From NCBI GenBank assembly GCA_016208685.1, contig JACQXM010000040.1:28246-92245 (forward strand): a DNA stretch of 64,000 nt, in the 5' to 3' direction. Numbering within the stretch: position 1 is the stretch's first letter; every line of letters starts with the position of its first letter. A model generated the notes under the pieces. It was not told where the DNA came from. It searched no databases and saw nothing but the letters and a program-made list of their open reading frames with translations. Below, one piece after another: positions 35,001 through 43,824 of the stretch. Source of the DNA: Planctomycetota bacterium (lineage in GTDB: Bacteria > Planctomycetota > Phycisphaerae > UBA1845). Both the position numbers and the translations under genes were made by a program.

Positions 35001-35662
35001 CCATCCCGGTACCACACCAGGTCGTAGACGTCCGCACTGCGGTCCGACCGCCGGCCGCGGATGGTCAGGGTGATGTTCTCCACCAGCCGATCGACGTTTT
35101 GTTCTCGCTGGATGACCCGCACGCTGGCGGTGCGCAGCTCGACGCGCGGCGGCGGACGCTCCGGCGACGAGTCGCCGAAGGCCGCGGCGTTCAGCAGTCC
35201 ATCGAGGTTCGTGCGCCCATCGTCAGCGCTGCGAACGATGGCGAACTTGGGCTCATGTGCGACCACAGACTCGATGCGAAGCAGCCCCTGAAGCAGCGGA
35301 AGGACCTGGGGCTTGAGCTCCACGCGGTCGCAGTAGAACACACTGCCTGGCGGTTTGGGTACGAGACTGTCGGGCCGCACGCCTGTTCCGTGCGGAACCT
35401 CTGATACGGCAACGTCCCGGAGCGTGATTCCCTCCAGCCAGGAGAAACGCGCGGCTCCGACGGCCACTCGCCCGTGGAAATACTCCTGCAACGACGCTTC
35501 GGCGCGGGCTCGGATCCGTTCCGGGTCGGCGAAGTGCCGATCGGCCCCCCAGATCGCCAGCACCGTGGTGGCGGCGGCCGCGAGCAGAAACGGAAGACGC
35601 ACGCGCCGGCGTCTGCCGTCGCGCGCCGTGTCTAGGGTCTCATGGGTCGGTAGCTGGTTCAC
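32018..35662 (-). CDS. Very large AsmA-like protein
   Basis: The 1214-residue protein has one N-terminal membrane helix (LPFLLAAAATTVLAIWGA) and a long, beta-rich body made of repeated stretches such as AFDAALCS, VSLTGSLQDWIGQAQLDLNL and IRGEGIAF. It has no enzyme motifs. This is the AsmA/TamB/YhdP-like architecture, associated in other bacteria with lipid transport between membranes and outer-membrane assembly. The family role in this organism is inferred. It lies downstream of the GT39-like gene (126-nt gap), at the end of a long same-strand gene run. Confidence 0.75.
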   Translation of the reverse strand: MNQLPTHETLDTARDGRRRRVRLPFLLAAAATTVLAIWGADRHFADPERIRARAEASLQEYFHGRVAVGAARFSWLEGITLRDVAVSEVPHGTGVRPDSLVPKPPGSVFYCDRVELKPQVLPLLQGLLRIESVVAHEPKFAIVRSADDGRTNLDGLLNAAAFGDSSPERPPPRVELRTASVRVIQREQNVDRLVENITLTIRGRRSDRSADVYDLVWYRDGEPPASGHSQVDLQTYQLRNVRGGLPWMSLEAVMIAINAKYQEVGAWRDLLGLEGAVRARDYNIGRSAQGKDSSFAAIDLEDAALSIPLDRSEEPLAPQERYLRFERVYGTIELSEGGIQATFDAQFHGAACKAKARMRGGVERIASLADVEFTAEMMLSGLEVPNAPAGDATPEGRFIRRWPRMARFFADFEPHGLVNVEVEAEKRGEAEQRIRVNRLRATARGADASFRLFPYRVTGLTGSVEFSPRGIVIEGLHGTHDDGTVAVTGRFVGSGPCSPAEVSIRGEGIAFDAALCSSTATRYGDICDMFAPQGRVAVTVDLTRAACHDGRPSPWQTDTIVSFTDLTATYAGFAYPIERLAGTLRATGDRLEISEATGCAGDAPVSLRGHATLHSRRVEEMDVEVTASKVAIDETLLGALPAEVQGRVRSFDPQGRVDARAHLTRAPGEPRTCTNVEVTLHDVGVRHGRFPLPITALSGRLRVGRDRLDFEQVSGLFQGGDVSLTGSLQDWIGQAQLDLNLSAHGVWLDDAVYGATPESVRRRLSDWRVTGPLDVDLVLAGDAEDRGDVLASATAWIVGGMARHPRLPEPLQVREARLRIDGDDVRIAPLRADYGPARLEADVQVTGNGNRLDMTLAADGIPLDDTVRDLLPEAMRGLWDRLQPTGSVDVRLAQLTAAPAGEDEARVWTVDGRADLHDVALAGYAGLAHAEGSLGVSGTLRDALGGAALTGDLELDHVELLDRRLIAAQGLWSLARTAQGVGRCAMEEFSARLAGGALTGQAELLLDPAQTRYNASAMVHEMDLHGFLNPPAPPDVAARRGRISADGSVDARLRMTGVLGDSASRRGNGAVRVSEARIQQLPVMLAILQVLNLSIPQEEPLDDAEAEFYVHGRRVELRDILLRGRAIALVGSGSMSVPDWGLNLRLVSVNPRRWAEIPGLTDFMERATRELVELQVAGPLARPTVRALPMPGVTEELQNLFQKRKPKRMQRASR

Positions 35663-35788
35663 GTCAGTCCTGGCCGGATGTCGTATGGTGACCGCGCGGC
35701 CGGGCCAGACCCCTGCCCGAACGCAACGGAATGTGCTTCGCTGTCATGGCGTTCCCCTCGCAGCCTCCTCCGCGAGCGCAACCGGACC

Positions 35789-37063
35789 CTACGGCGCTCC
35801 GGAGTGCGGCGTCACGCGGCACGCGCCGCGGAACCGATCGAGGAACCCAACCAGGGCAACCGCCGCCAGTATCTCGATCATAGGCATGGCCGGCAGCCGG
35901 TAACGAACGCTCCCCACAAAAACCGCGTGGAGCATGCTGAAATACAGTGCCGGCAACAACAGCCACGCCACTTTGGCAAGTCCGCCGCGCCCCCTTATTC
36001 TCGGCAGGCCGACGACCGCGACCACAGCCAAAGCGAAAACCGGTACACTCCAACCGCCGGCGACCAGACGCACCAGTCGCGATTGATAAGTTTCTACATT
36101 CGGAACGGGGTTCCAGGTGCGGGCGAGCTTGCGCACGGCCAGGTCCGCGATTCGCCCGGGGTCGTCGGCGATGCAGCGCAGGGACTCACGCCAGAAGTAG
36201 CGGTTCCAATCCCCTTCCGACAGCCCGCGGACCGCGGCCATCTGCTGCACGTTGGCGAGGTTACTACTGCCGGTGGCACCGATGCGAACGCCGTCGTACA
36301 GCGAGACTCCGCCCCGTGAGGTGAACCATAGCCACTCACCGAGCAAGAACCGGTTGCGCACGACCCAGGGTAGCAGGGCGAGTACCACGATCGATCCGGC
36401 CAGCAGCGCCGGTTTCCAGGGGCGCCGGTCACCTGCCGCCCAAAGGGCGTACGTTCCAACCACCGCGACCACCAATCCAACGCTCGATTCGCGCAGGTAG
36501 ACGCAGACGGCGGCCGTCGCACCTATTACCACGGCTCGACCAGGCCGAGCGCTACCTGCGGCACCGCCGCTGGAAGGTGTGACGAGGCAGTACAACGCGA
36601 GCAGGGCGGCCACAAAGGGCGTCTCGGTGAGCAGCAGCGAGGACGAGGCCACCAGGTACGGATCCACGGCGACCGCCAGCCCTGCCACAACCCCCACGCG
36701 CGAACCAAAGAGCTTCCCCGCGAGTTGGGCCGCGGCGACGGCCGCCAGCGCGCCCACAAGCCAGTTCGCCACCTTCGCTGCGATGATCCCGTGTTTCAGC
36801 CCGGCAAATAGCGCGAGCGTGGCCGGGTACAACGGCATCCGCGTCGCGCGAAAACCGAACTCGTCCTTGAGCCCCTCCCCGGATCGCAGGTTCTGCGCCA
36901 TGAGCCAATACTGCTGCTCATCGGGGAACTCCAGTGCCGCGGGGCCGCCGTCGCGGTTCCAGGAGAACGCGCCCCAGCCACCGCGCAGCAGCAGGGCGAA
37001 CAGGAAGATGAGCGCCACGGCTCGTAACGAGGGAGCGGAGATCGCGGTCCGGCGATGTTCCAT
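35789..37063 (-). CDS. ArnT/GT39-family-like membrane glycosyltransferase
   Basis: ATG 37061-37063 gives 424 residues, beginning MEHRRTAISAPSLRAVALIF. Following the first membrane helix is the luminal FPDEQQYWLMAQNL, whose acidic pair matches the catalytic loop of polyprenyl-phosphate-sugar transferases. Many hydrophobic helices follow (VANWLVGALAAVAAAQ, LLALYCLVTPSSGG and others). Such enzymes move sugars from lipid carriers to proteins or lipids on the outer face of the membrane. The substrate is unknown. tilS is 107 nt upstream. Confidence 0.8.
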   Translation of the reverse strand: MEHRRTAISAPSLRAVALIFLFALLLRGGWGAFSWNRDGGPAALEFPDEQQYWLMAQNLRSGEGLKDEFGFRATRMPLYPATLALFAGLKHGIIAAKVANWLVGALAAVAAAQLAGKLFGSRVGVVAGLAVAVDPYLVASSSLLLTETPFVAALLALYCLVTPSSGGAAGSARPGRAVVIGATAAVCVYLRESSVGLVVAVVGTYALWAAGDRRPWKPALLAGSIVVLALLPWVVRNRFLLGEWLWFTSRGGVSLYDGVRIGATGSSNLANVQQMAAVRGLSEGDWNRYFWRESLRCIADDPGRIADLAVRKLARTWNPVPNVETYQSRLVRLVAGGWSVPVFALAVVAVVGLPRIRGRGGLAKVAWLLLPALYFSMLHAVFVGSVRYRLPAMPMIEILAAVALVGFLDRFRGACRVTPHSGAP

Positions 37064-37170
37064 GGCTTTGGCAGGCACCTCCGGGGCCGAACGCACATCT
37101 GAGGGACGCCGCGGCGTACCGCGGCCCCGGAACGGCGGCGGCGTGGGGGCCGCATCGCGCGTCGCGGCCG

Positions 37171-38604
37171 CTACTCCGTCAGCCGCGCCGAGACCTCGAG
37201 CACGCGCCTGGTGTTCGCAGTCAACTTGGCGCGCTCGTCGATGCGCTGCCCGATGAGCCAGACGATCCCCGCCTGGTCGCACAGCAGCGTCAACTCCTGG
37301 CGCGTCGCGGGACCGACCTTAGTGTCGATGAGGAAGTCCGACACCGACTTGGTTCCGGGAGCGCCGAGCGGAACGAAGCGGTCTCCGGCCCGCCGGCCGC
37401 GGAGCGTCAGCGGCAGCCGCAGCACGTCGTAGTCCAGGAAGACACGGGTCAAGGTCGCGGCCCGCGGCACCTGGGCGACTTCCTCCGCCGTGAGCGTTCG
37501 CACCGTGCAGACCAGTTCGCCGCGTTCGCCGGGCAATCTTGTGATACCGGGCAGATGTACCGGCGTTTCCACGACTTCGGCAGGGGTACCCTCCGCCTCG
37601 GGCAGGAAGAAGACGAGCTGGTGGTAGCGTTTTTCCACCGCCAGACCGCCGGGAAGGTGCACCTGCCTGCCGCTCGCGGGGTCGTCAAGCAGCTCGACGG
37701 CCGCCACCAGGTGCCCGAAGGAAAGCGTCTGCTCCCCCAGCCCGAAGCGCCCGTAGGCCATGCGCACCAGCTCCGTCTGCACGATGCGACTCTTGCGCGC
37801 CAGGGCGTCGGCGTTCAGCACCACGGCACCCGCGTCCTGGGAGATCAGAAGGGTGTCAAACGTGCGACACACGAGATCACGAAGAAAGTCGTCGAGCCAG
37901 CGCGCCTGGAGGCCGAGGCGCGTCAGCGCCTCGCCCGCCTGGGCATTGATCTGCTCCTCTATCAGCGGCAGCAGCACATGGCGGATGCGGTTGCGGGTGG
38001 GCTCCCGGGCGGAGTTGGAAAGGTCCTCGCGAAAAGTGATGCCGCTGCCGGCCAGGTAATCGCGCAGCGTCTTCCGGGGCAGATGCAGCAGGGGGCGGAC
38101 CAGCCGCACCGGGCTAGCCGGCCCCAGAGGTCGGCTGCGCCGCATCCCCGCCAGGCCCCGCAAGCCGGTGCCCCGCAAAATGCGGTGCAGAATCGTCTCC
38201 GCGTTGTCGTCCGCATGGTGACCGACGGCCACGATGTTGGCGCCCGCTTGCAGGCAGACGCGCTCGAAGAACAAGAACCGCTCGTCCCGCCCCGTTTCTT
38301 CTACGCCGGCCGACTTCGACTGGGCCAGGTCGGCGACATTTCTACTTTCCACAGTGCAGCCGACACCGAGGGCATCGGCGGCGGCCTGAACGAACGCCGC
38401 GTCCGCGTCGGCGTCCGCTCCGCGCAACCCATGGTGAAGGTGGGCAACGTGCAGGCGCAGGTGCCAACCGGCCACACGGTTAAGGCCCAGGAGGAGATGA
38501 AGCAGCGCCATGGAGTCGGCGCCGCCGGAGACGCCGACGACGACGGACTGCGACGGTTCCAGCGCCGCCTCCGAAAGCAGCGTATGCGCCAGGGCGCGGA
38601 TCAT
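37171..38604 (-). CDS. tilS: tRNA(Ile)-lysidine synthase
   Basis: TilS modifies C34 of the minor isoleucine tRNA to lysidine. The 477-residue protein begins MIRALAHTLLSEAALEPSQS and has the PP-loop SGGADS (26-31), followed by VAHLHHGLRG, GHHADDNAETIL and the DLSNS-x4-RNRIRH segment of TilS. C-terminal domains are present (FLIDTKVGPATRQELTLL). I chose this M over the upstream in-frame one (38679), because the homologous part starts here. It lies 110 nt from lpdA. Confidence 0.93.
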   Translation of the reverse strand: MIRALAHTLLSEAALEPSQSVVVGVSGGADSMALLHLLLGLNRVAGWHLRLHVAHLHHGLRGADADADAAFVQAAADALGVGCTVESRNVADLAQSKSAGVEETGRDERFLFFERVCLQAGANIVAVGHHADDNAETILHRILRGTGLRGLAGMRRSRPLGPASPVRLVRPLLHLPRKTLRDYLAGSGITFREDLSNSAREPTRNRIRHVLLPLIEEQINAQAGEALTRLGLQARWLDDFLRDLVCRTFDTLLISQDAGAVVLNADALARKSRIVQTELVRMAYGRFGLGEQTLSFGHLVAAVELLDDPASGRQVHLPGGLAVEKRYHQLVFFLPEAEGTPAEVVETPVHLPGITRLPGERGELVCTVRTLTAEEVAQVPRAATLTRVFLDYDVLRLPLTLRGRRAGDRFVPLGAPGTKSVSDFLIDTKVGPATRQELTLLCDQAGIVWLIGQRIDERAKLTANTRRVLEVSARLTE

Positions 38605-38714
38605 GGGGCTATTGTCGATGTGCGACCGGCAATTGTCGATTGCCCGGCCGTCCGCCGCGTGACCCGCCAGCCGCGGCACAGCGCCCGCGCCCGGGGTGAC
38701 CGGAGAGACTCCCG

Positions 38715-40106
38715 CTAATCCACCAGTAGCGATGCGGTTTCGAATACCGTCTCGGAGAGCGTGGGATGCGGGTGAATGGTCCGTGCCAGATCGTAGGCCG
38801 TCGCCCCCATCTCAAGCGCCAGGGCACACTCGGAGATCAGCTCGCCCACGTGAGTGCCCACCAGCCCGACGCCCAGGAGCCGTTGCGTGGCCTTGTCGAA
38901 GATCATCTTGGTGGTTCCGTCGGTTCGGCCCAGCGACACCGCGCGGCCGGAGGCGGACCAGGGCGTCTTTTTGACCACCACGTCGAGCTTCTTTGCCGCC
39001 GCCTCGGATTCCGTCAGACCCACCCACGCGATCTCCGGGTCGGTAAAGACCACGGCGGGAATGGCTCGTGGTTCGAACACCACGTCCTTGCCCGCCAGGT
39101 GTTCGGCCAGCACGGTCCCCTCGTGGAGGGCCTTGTGCGCCAACATGGGGTTGCCGATGACGTCGCCGATGGCGTAGATACGCGGAGCGGTGGTGCGGAA
39201 CTGCGCATCGACCTTGATGAACCCGCGCTCGTCAACCTGCACGCCGGCTTTTTCCAGACTCAGATCGCGCGAGTTGGGCGCGCGGCCGACCGAGACCAGC
39301 ACTTTTTCGAACCGATTGGTTTCGGGGAGGTTCTTACCCTCGAATTGCAGCTCGATTCCCCCTTTGAGTTCCTTCATACCAACGACTTTAGTTTCCAGGC
39401 AGATGCGTTCGAATTGCTCCTCGAGCCTTTTAACCAGCGGTCGGAGGAGGTCGCGATCCACCCCCGGAAGGAGTTGCGGCATCATCTCGACGACCGTGAC
39501 TTTCGACCCGAAGCCCGCGTAAACCTGTCCTAGTTCCAACCCGATGTATCCGCCGCCCAGGACCAGCAGCGTCTTGGGAACGTCGGCAAGGTCGAGGGCC
39601 GTCCGCGAGGTGAGCACGCGCGGAGAATCGATCTGCACGTCGCGCAAGCGAATGGACGCCGAGCCGGTGGCGATGACCGCGCGGCGGAACTTGATCCGCG
39701 GCACGGTGCCCCCTTCGATGGCGACGAACTTCCCGTCCTCGAACCGCGCGGTTCCCGTCACGCGCTCGACGGAGAGCTTCTTGCCGACCGCGTCCAGCCC
39801 GCCGGCGAGCTTGGCGATCACCTGTTCCTTCCACCGGCGCACGGCGCCAAGGTCGAGTTTGGGCTTGCCGAACTCGATGCCCCGCTCACGCGCTGTCTCA
39901 GCGGTGTGCAGCAGCTCGACCATGGAAAGGTAGGTTTTGGAGGGAATGCAGCCCCGATGCAGGCAGACGCCGCCCAGCGCCGGCAGCCGATCGACGATCG
40001 TGGTCTGGATGCCATGCGCTGCGGCGCGGAATGCCACGTGGTACCCGCCGGGCCCGCCGCCGATGACCAGCAGGTCTGTTTCCTGAGTGAATTCACCGAC
40101 GACCAT
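38715..40106 (-). CDS. lpdA: Dihydrolipoyl dehydrogenase (E3)
   Basis: E3 reoxidises the dihydrolipoyl arm of the complex with NAD+. It has FAD-binding IGGGPGGYHVAFRAAAHG, the redox disulfide GGVCLHRGC (C48, C53), the NAD-binding LVLGGGYIGLELGQVYAGFG, and the active-site end IHPHPTLSE. It is 463 residues from ATG 40104-40106, with AGGACC upstream. The longer frame to 40157 is unlikely. It lies 124 nt downstream of the E2 gene in the same direction, completing the complex. Confidence 0.95.
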   Translation of the reverse strand: MVVGEFTQETDLLVIGGGPGGYHVAFRAAAHGIQTTIVDRLPALGGVCLHRGCIPSKTYLSMVELLHTAETARERGIEFGKPKLDLGAVRRWKEQVIAKLAGGLDAVGKKLSVERVTGTARFEDGKFVAIEGGTVPRIKFRRAVIATGSASIRLRDVQIDSPRVLTSRTALDLADVPKTLLVLGGGYIGLELGQVYAGFGSKVTVVEMMPQLLPGVDRDLLRPLVKRLEEQFERICLETKVVGMKELKGGIELQFEGKNLPETNRFEKVLVSVGRAPNSRDLSLEKAGVQVDERGFIKVDAQFRTTAPRIYAIGDVIGNPMLAHKALHEGTVLAEHLAGKDVVFEPRAIPAVVFTDPEIAWVGLTESEAAAKKLDVVVKKTPWSASGRAVSLGRTDGTTKMIFDKATQRLLGVGLVGTHVGELISECALALEMGATAYDLARTIHPHPTLSETVFETASLLVD

Positions 40107-40230
40107 TCGGAGCGGTCCTTTATCTAGCGTGCCGGCGACCGTTCCACCGATCGCCACTCCGTTGCCCGCCCGCCGCGCCCGCGCCCGGCGGCGATGCCAT
40201 TCCCCGCCGGAACCCGCGCCGGACGCGGCG

Positions 40231-41532
40231 TCAATCCAGCAGAAGCCTCGCCGGCAGTTCCAGGTAGCTGATGATCTCCCGCGTGAAGCGCGCGGCGTTT
40301 GCGCCGTCCATCACGCGGTGATCGAACGAAAGATTGAGCGGCAGCATGAGCGCCTCGGCAAGCTGGCCGTTGCGCAGGACGGGCACGGTGCGCGAGCGGC
40401 CCAGTCCCAGGATGGCGACTTCCGGGTAGTTGATGATCGGAGTGCTGAACGTGCCGCCCAGGGCGCCGACGTTGGTGATGGTGAAGGTGCCTCCGCGCAG
40501 GTCCTCGATGGCGAACTGGTTGGTGCGAACGCGATCCGCGATGGTTCGCAGGGCCGCTGCGATGCCGCGCATGGTGAGCTGATCCGCGTTCCGAATCACG
40601 GGCACGATAAGCCCGCGCTCGGTGTCCACGGCCACGCCGATGTTGATGTACTCCTTGTAGACGATGTGCCCCGATTCCTCCTCGAAGCCGGCGTTGAATA
40701 CCGGGTGGTGGCGCAGGGCGACACACACGGCCCGGATGAGGAAGGTCATGATGGTCAGCTTGGGGTCGTCGCCGGTTGCTTCGTTCAGGCCGCGGCGCAT
40801 GCGGTCGAGGTCGGTGATGTCCGCTTCGTCTCCATGAGTCACGTGCACCGCCGTGTACGCCGAACGAGTCATCTGCGCGGCGATGGTTTTGCGAATCTGT
40901 GTGATGGGCACCTTGCGCACCGGCCCCCACTTGTCCACGTCGGGAACGCCCGGCGGCAGTGCGGCAGGTTTGCTCGTGGGGCGGGTCACGGGAGCGACGG
41001 GAGGCGGGGCCGTCGGGGCGGTGCCTGGCGGCGAGGGCCGGGGGGCAGGCTTCCCGGCGCGTTCCACGTCCTCGCGCGTGACACGACCGCCGGGGCCCGT
41101 GCCGGCGATGGCGTCGATATCCACACCCATCTCCCGCGCCAGCTTTCGAACCGCGGGCGCAGCGGCGGCCGTGGACTTGCCACGGGCCGGCGTCGCGGGC
41201 TCACTCGGCGTCGTCTCCGCGGCAGGCGCGGCGACGGGTGTCGACGGGGCGGCGGGGCGCGTCGCAGGCGCGGCGGTAGGCGGCGCCGCTCCCGCTGCCT
41301 CGTCGAAGGTCACAATGACCTCGCCGACGTTGACAGTCTGCCCCTCCTTCACGTGGATGGTTTTGGCGACGCCGGCGAAGGGCGAGGGGATCTCCACGGC
41401 CGCCTTGTCGGTTTCCACCTCCATCAGGTACTGGTCGAGCGCAACGGTGTCTCCGGGCTTGACCATAACCCGGATGATCTGGGCCTCGGCGATCCCCTCG
41501 CCGAGGTCGGGCAAGCGAAACTCCCTGGCCAT
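40231..41532 (-). CDS. pdhC: Dihydrolipoamide acyltransferase (E2)
   Basis: The E2 core of the complex is 433 residues, with one lipoyl domain (K43 in VETDKAAVE), an alanine/proline-rich linker, and a peripheral-subunit-binding domain (VRKLAREMGVDIDAIAGTGP). The catalytic domain ends DHRVMDGANAARF, where H405 and D409 are the active residues. It uses lipoyl-lysine to carry acyl groups from E1 to CoA. Whether it prefers pyruvate or branched-chain substrates cannot be told from this sequence alone. It lies between the E1beta and E3 genes. Confidence 0.93.
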   Translation of the reverse strand: MAREFRLPDLGEGIAEAQIIRVMVKPGDTVALDQYLMEVETDKAAVEIPSPFAGVAKTIHVKEGQTVNVGEVIVTFDEAAGAAPPTAAPATRPAAPSTPVAAPAAETTPSEPATPARGKSTAAAAPAVRKLAREMGVDIDAIAGTGPGGRVTREDVERAGKPAPRPSPPGTAPTAPPPVAPVTRPTSKPAALPPGVPDVDKWGPVRKVPITQIRKTIAAQMTRSAYTAVHVTHGDEADITDLDRMRRGLNEATGDDPKLTIMTFLIRAVCVALRHHPVFNAGFEEESGHIVYKEYINIGVAVDTERGLIVPVIRNADQLTMRGIAAALRTIADRVRTNQFAIEDLRGGTFTITNVGALGGTFSTPIINYPEVAILGLGRSRTVPVLRNGQLAEALMLPLNLSFDHRVMDGANAARFTREIISYLELPARLLLD

Positions 41533-41621
41533 CCGAGACTCCTCCTTCCTGGTGTTGCAGCTTTCCGCCGGCCCGGCGCCTGGCCCGATGCCGAGTTACC
41601 GGTGTCGCCGCACACCACTTC

Positions 41622-42602
41622 TCAGTACGCCAACACCTCGCGTGCGGCGTGCGCAATGCGATCGGCGTTGGGCAGGAACGCCCGCTCCCGGGCGAAATAG
41701 GGGAACTGCACGTCAAAGCCGGTCACACGGCGAATCGGCGCTTCCAGGTGGTCCAGCGATTTCTCCACGATCCGCGCCACGACTTCCGCCCCGATGCCGC
41801 AGGTCCGCGGGCCCTCGTGAATGACCACGGCTCGGCCCGTCTTGGCGACGGAGGCAACGATGGTGGCCGTGTCCAGCGGCGACACGGTCAGCAGGTCCAC
41901 CACTTCGACGGACGTCCGCTCGTCGGCCAGCATGTCCGCCGCTTCCAGCGTCGGGCGCATCATCGCTCCGTAGGAAAGCAGCGTAATGGCCGAACCGCTG
42001 CGAACCACCTGCGCCTTGCCGATGGGCAGGTACTCAAGCTCGTCGGGCACTTCCTCCTTGAACGAGCGGTACACCTGTTTAGGCTCGAAGAAAATGACCG
42101 GATCGGGGTTGTGTAGGATGGCCTCCAGCAGGAGCGCCCGGGCGTTGCGCGGGCCCGAGGGAATCACCATTTGCAGGCCGGGGGTGTGGGCGTAAATGGT
42201 CTCGCGGCTCTCGCTGTGGTGCTCCACGGCGCGAATGCCGCCGCCGTACGGCATGCGAATGACCATGGGCAGCCCGAATCGCCCGCGGGTGCGGTTGCGA
42301 AAGCGTGAGACGTGCTGCTCGATCTGGTGATACGCCTGGTAGGCGAAGCCGGAAAACTGCATCTCGGCGACCGGTTTGAGCCCGTAAAGTGCCATGCCGA
42401 CGGCACCGCCGACGATCGCCGCTTCCGCCAGCGGCGTGTCGATGACCCGCTTCTCGCCGTAACGCTTCAACAACTCCGCGGTCACGCGGAATACGCCTTC
42501 GTCCTGGCCGATGTCCTGCCCCAGAAGCACGACCGTGTCGTCGGCGCGCAGCGCCTCGTCCAGGGCCTTGTTCAGCGCCGCGACCATGTGCATCTGTGCC
42601 AT
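41622..42602 (-). CDS. pdhB: 2-oxoacid dehydrogenase E1 component, beta subunit
   Basis: The protein, 326 residues from MAQMHMVAALNKALDEALRA, forms the second half of the thiamine-diphosphate E1. It has VLLGQDIGQDEGVF, FDTPLAEAAIVGGAVG-like RVIDTPLAEA, the YGGGIRAVEHHSE segment, and VVDLLTVSPLDTATI. The frame is open upstream to 42776, but that part is not E1beta-like. It is 71 nt downstream of E1alpha. The family includes both pyruvate and branched-chain dehydrogenases; the operon makes the pyruvate version most likely but not certain. Confidence 0.92.
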   Translation of the reverse strand: MAQMHMVAALNKALDEALRADDTVVLLGQDIGQDEGVFRVTAELLKRYGEKRVIDTPLAEAAIVGGAVGMALYGLKPVAEMQFSGFAYQAYHQIEQHVSRFRNRTRGRFGLPMVIRMPYGGGIRAVEHHSESRETIYAHTPGLQMVIPSGPRNARALLLEAILHNPDPVIFFEPKQVYRSFKEEVPDELEYLPIGKAQVVRSGSAITLLSYGAMMRPTLEAADMLADERTSVEVVDLLTVSPLDTATIVASVAKTGRAVVIHEGPRTCGIGAEVVARIVEKSLDHLEAPIRRVTGFDVQFPYFARERAFLPNADRIAHAAREVLAY

Positions 42603-42673
42603 GCCGTGTTCTCGTCCGCCTCCGCGCCGGTGCGGCGGGACCGTCGCCCACCGATTTCGCCAAGCGCCCGCCG

Positions 42674-43771
42674 CTAGTGGGCCGGTTTGATTCCCTCTCG
42701 TTGCAGGCAGGCGCGGAATTCCTCGCGCTGTTCGACCAGCTCCGCGGGCAGCTCTTTGTACATGTATTGGAAACAATCGAGCGGATCAACGTCCCGGGAG
42801 GCCTCGAAGCGCTCCACGGCGGCCGCGATCTCCCCCAATACGTCCTTCTCCAGCTCGTCCTTCAATCTCGCGGTGAGGACGCCGCGTCGCACCAGGTACT
42901 TCTCAAAGCGCGGGATGGGGTCGCGCTTCTCCCACTTCTCCACCTCGTCGCCGGTGCGATACTTCGTGGGGTCGTCGGCGGTGGTGTGGACACCCAGGCG
43001 ATAGGTCACGGCCTCGATGAGCGTCGGGCCGCCGCCGGCCTTCGCCTTGTCCACCGCCTCCTTCGTCCCCGCATAGACCGCCAGGGCGTCATTGCCGTCG
43101 AGTTGCAGGCCGTCGAATCCGAACGCAACCGCCTTCTGGGCAATGGTCTCGGACGCCGTTTGTCGCTCGCGCGGGATGGAAATCGCCCATTGATTGTTCT
43201 GGCACAGGAATACGACCGGCAGGTGGTAGACGCCCGCGAAGTTCATGGCTTCGGCGAAATCGCCCTCGCTGGTGGCACCCTCGCCGAAGTAGCAGAGGAC
43301 GGCGTGGTTGTCGCCGCGCAGCTTCATCGCCCAGGCGATGCCCATGGCGTGCGGAATCTGGCTGCCGATGGGTACGGAGATAGGCAGATCGCGCGCGCCC
43401 GCCGGCGGCTGACACCCTTCTTCGTAGCCTCCCCAAAACTTCAGCACCGTCTCCAGCGGCCAGCCGCGATGGTAGAACGACCCCGGTTCGCGGAAGGCGT
43501 GCACGATCCAATCTTCGGGCTCCATCACCAGGGTGGCGGCACAATGAGCGGCCTCCTGCCCGCGGCAAGGGCCGTACGTCCCAATGCGACCCTGGCGCTG
43601 CATGTTGATGCAGCGCTCGTCCATCCTGCGGGCAATGACCATAAGTCGGTAGAGGTAGAGTGACCTGTCCGCGTCCAGCTTGGGATCGAGCGCCTCGTCG
43701 ATCCTGCCCGTTTCGTCGAGAATGGACAGATATTCAACCTTGGGTTTTGTTTTGATCGGTTTCCGCGGCAC
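42674..43771 (-). CDS. pdhA: 2-oxoacid dehydrogenase E1 component, alpha subunit
   Basis: This is the thiamine-diphosphate-binding half of E1, 365 residues. The cofactor motif is GEGATSEGD (163-171) ... NN (192-193), and the phosphorylation-loop-like sequence YRLGVHTTADDPTKYR is present. GEGA at the start of the motif is more typical of branched-chain enzymes than of the GDGA form. It is the first gene of the E1alpha-E1beta-E2-E3 series, with the ABC permease gene starting 54 nt upstream. Confidence 0.93.
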   Translation of the reverse strand: MPRKPIKTKPKVEYLSILDETGRIDEALDPKLDADRSLYLYRLMVIARRMDERCINMQRQGRIGTYGPCRGQEAAHCAATLVMEPEDWIVHAFREPGSFYHRGWPLETVLKFWGGYEEGCQPPAGARDLPISVPIGSQIPHAMGIAWAMKLRGDNHAVLCYFGEGATSEGDFAEAMNFAGVYHLPVVFLCQNNQWAISIPRERQTASETIAQKAVAFGFDGLQLDGNDALAVYAGTKEAVDKAKAGGGPTLIEAVTYRLGVHTTADDPTKYRTGDEVEKWEKRDPIPRFEKYLVRRGVLTARLKDELEKDVLGEIAAAVERFEASRDVDPLDCFQYMYKELPAELVEQREEFRACLQREGIKPAH

Positions 43772-43824
43772 GTTCGCCTCCTGCTACGCACGCGGCTCCC
43801 TGCTCCCGTGCGAGCGGCGGTACC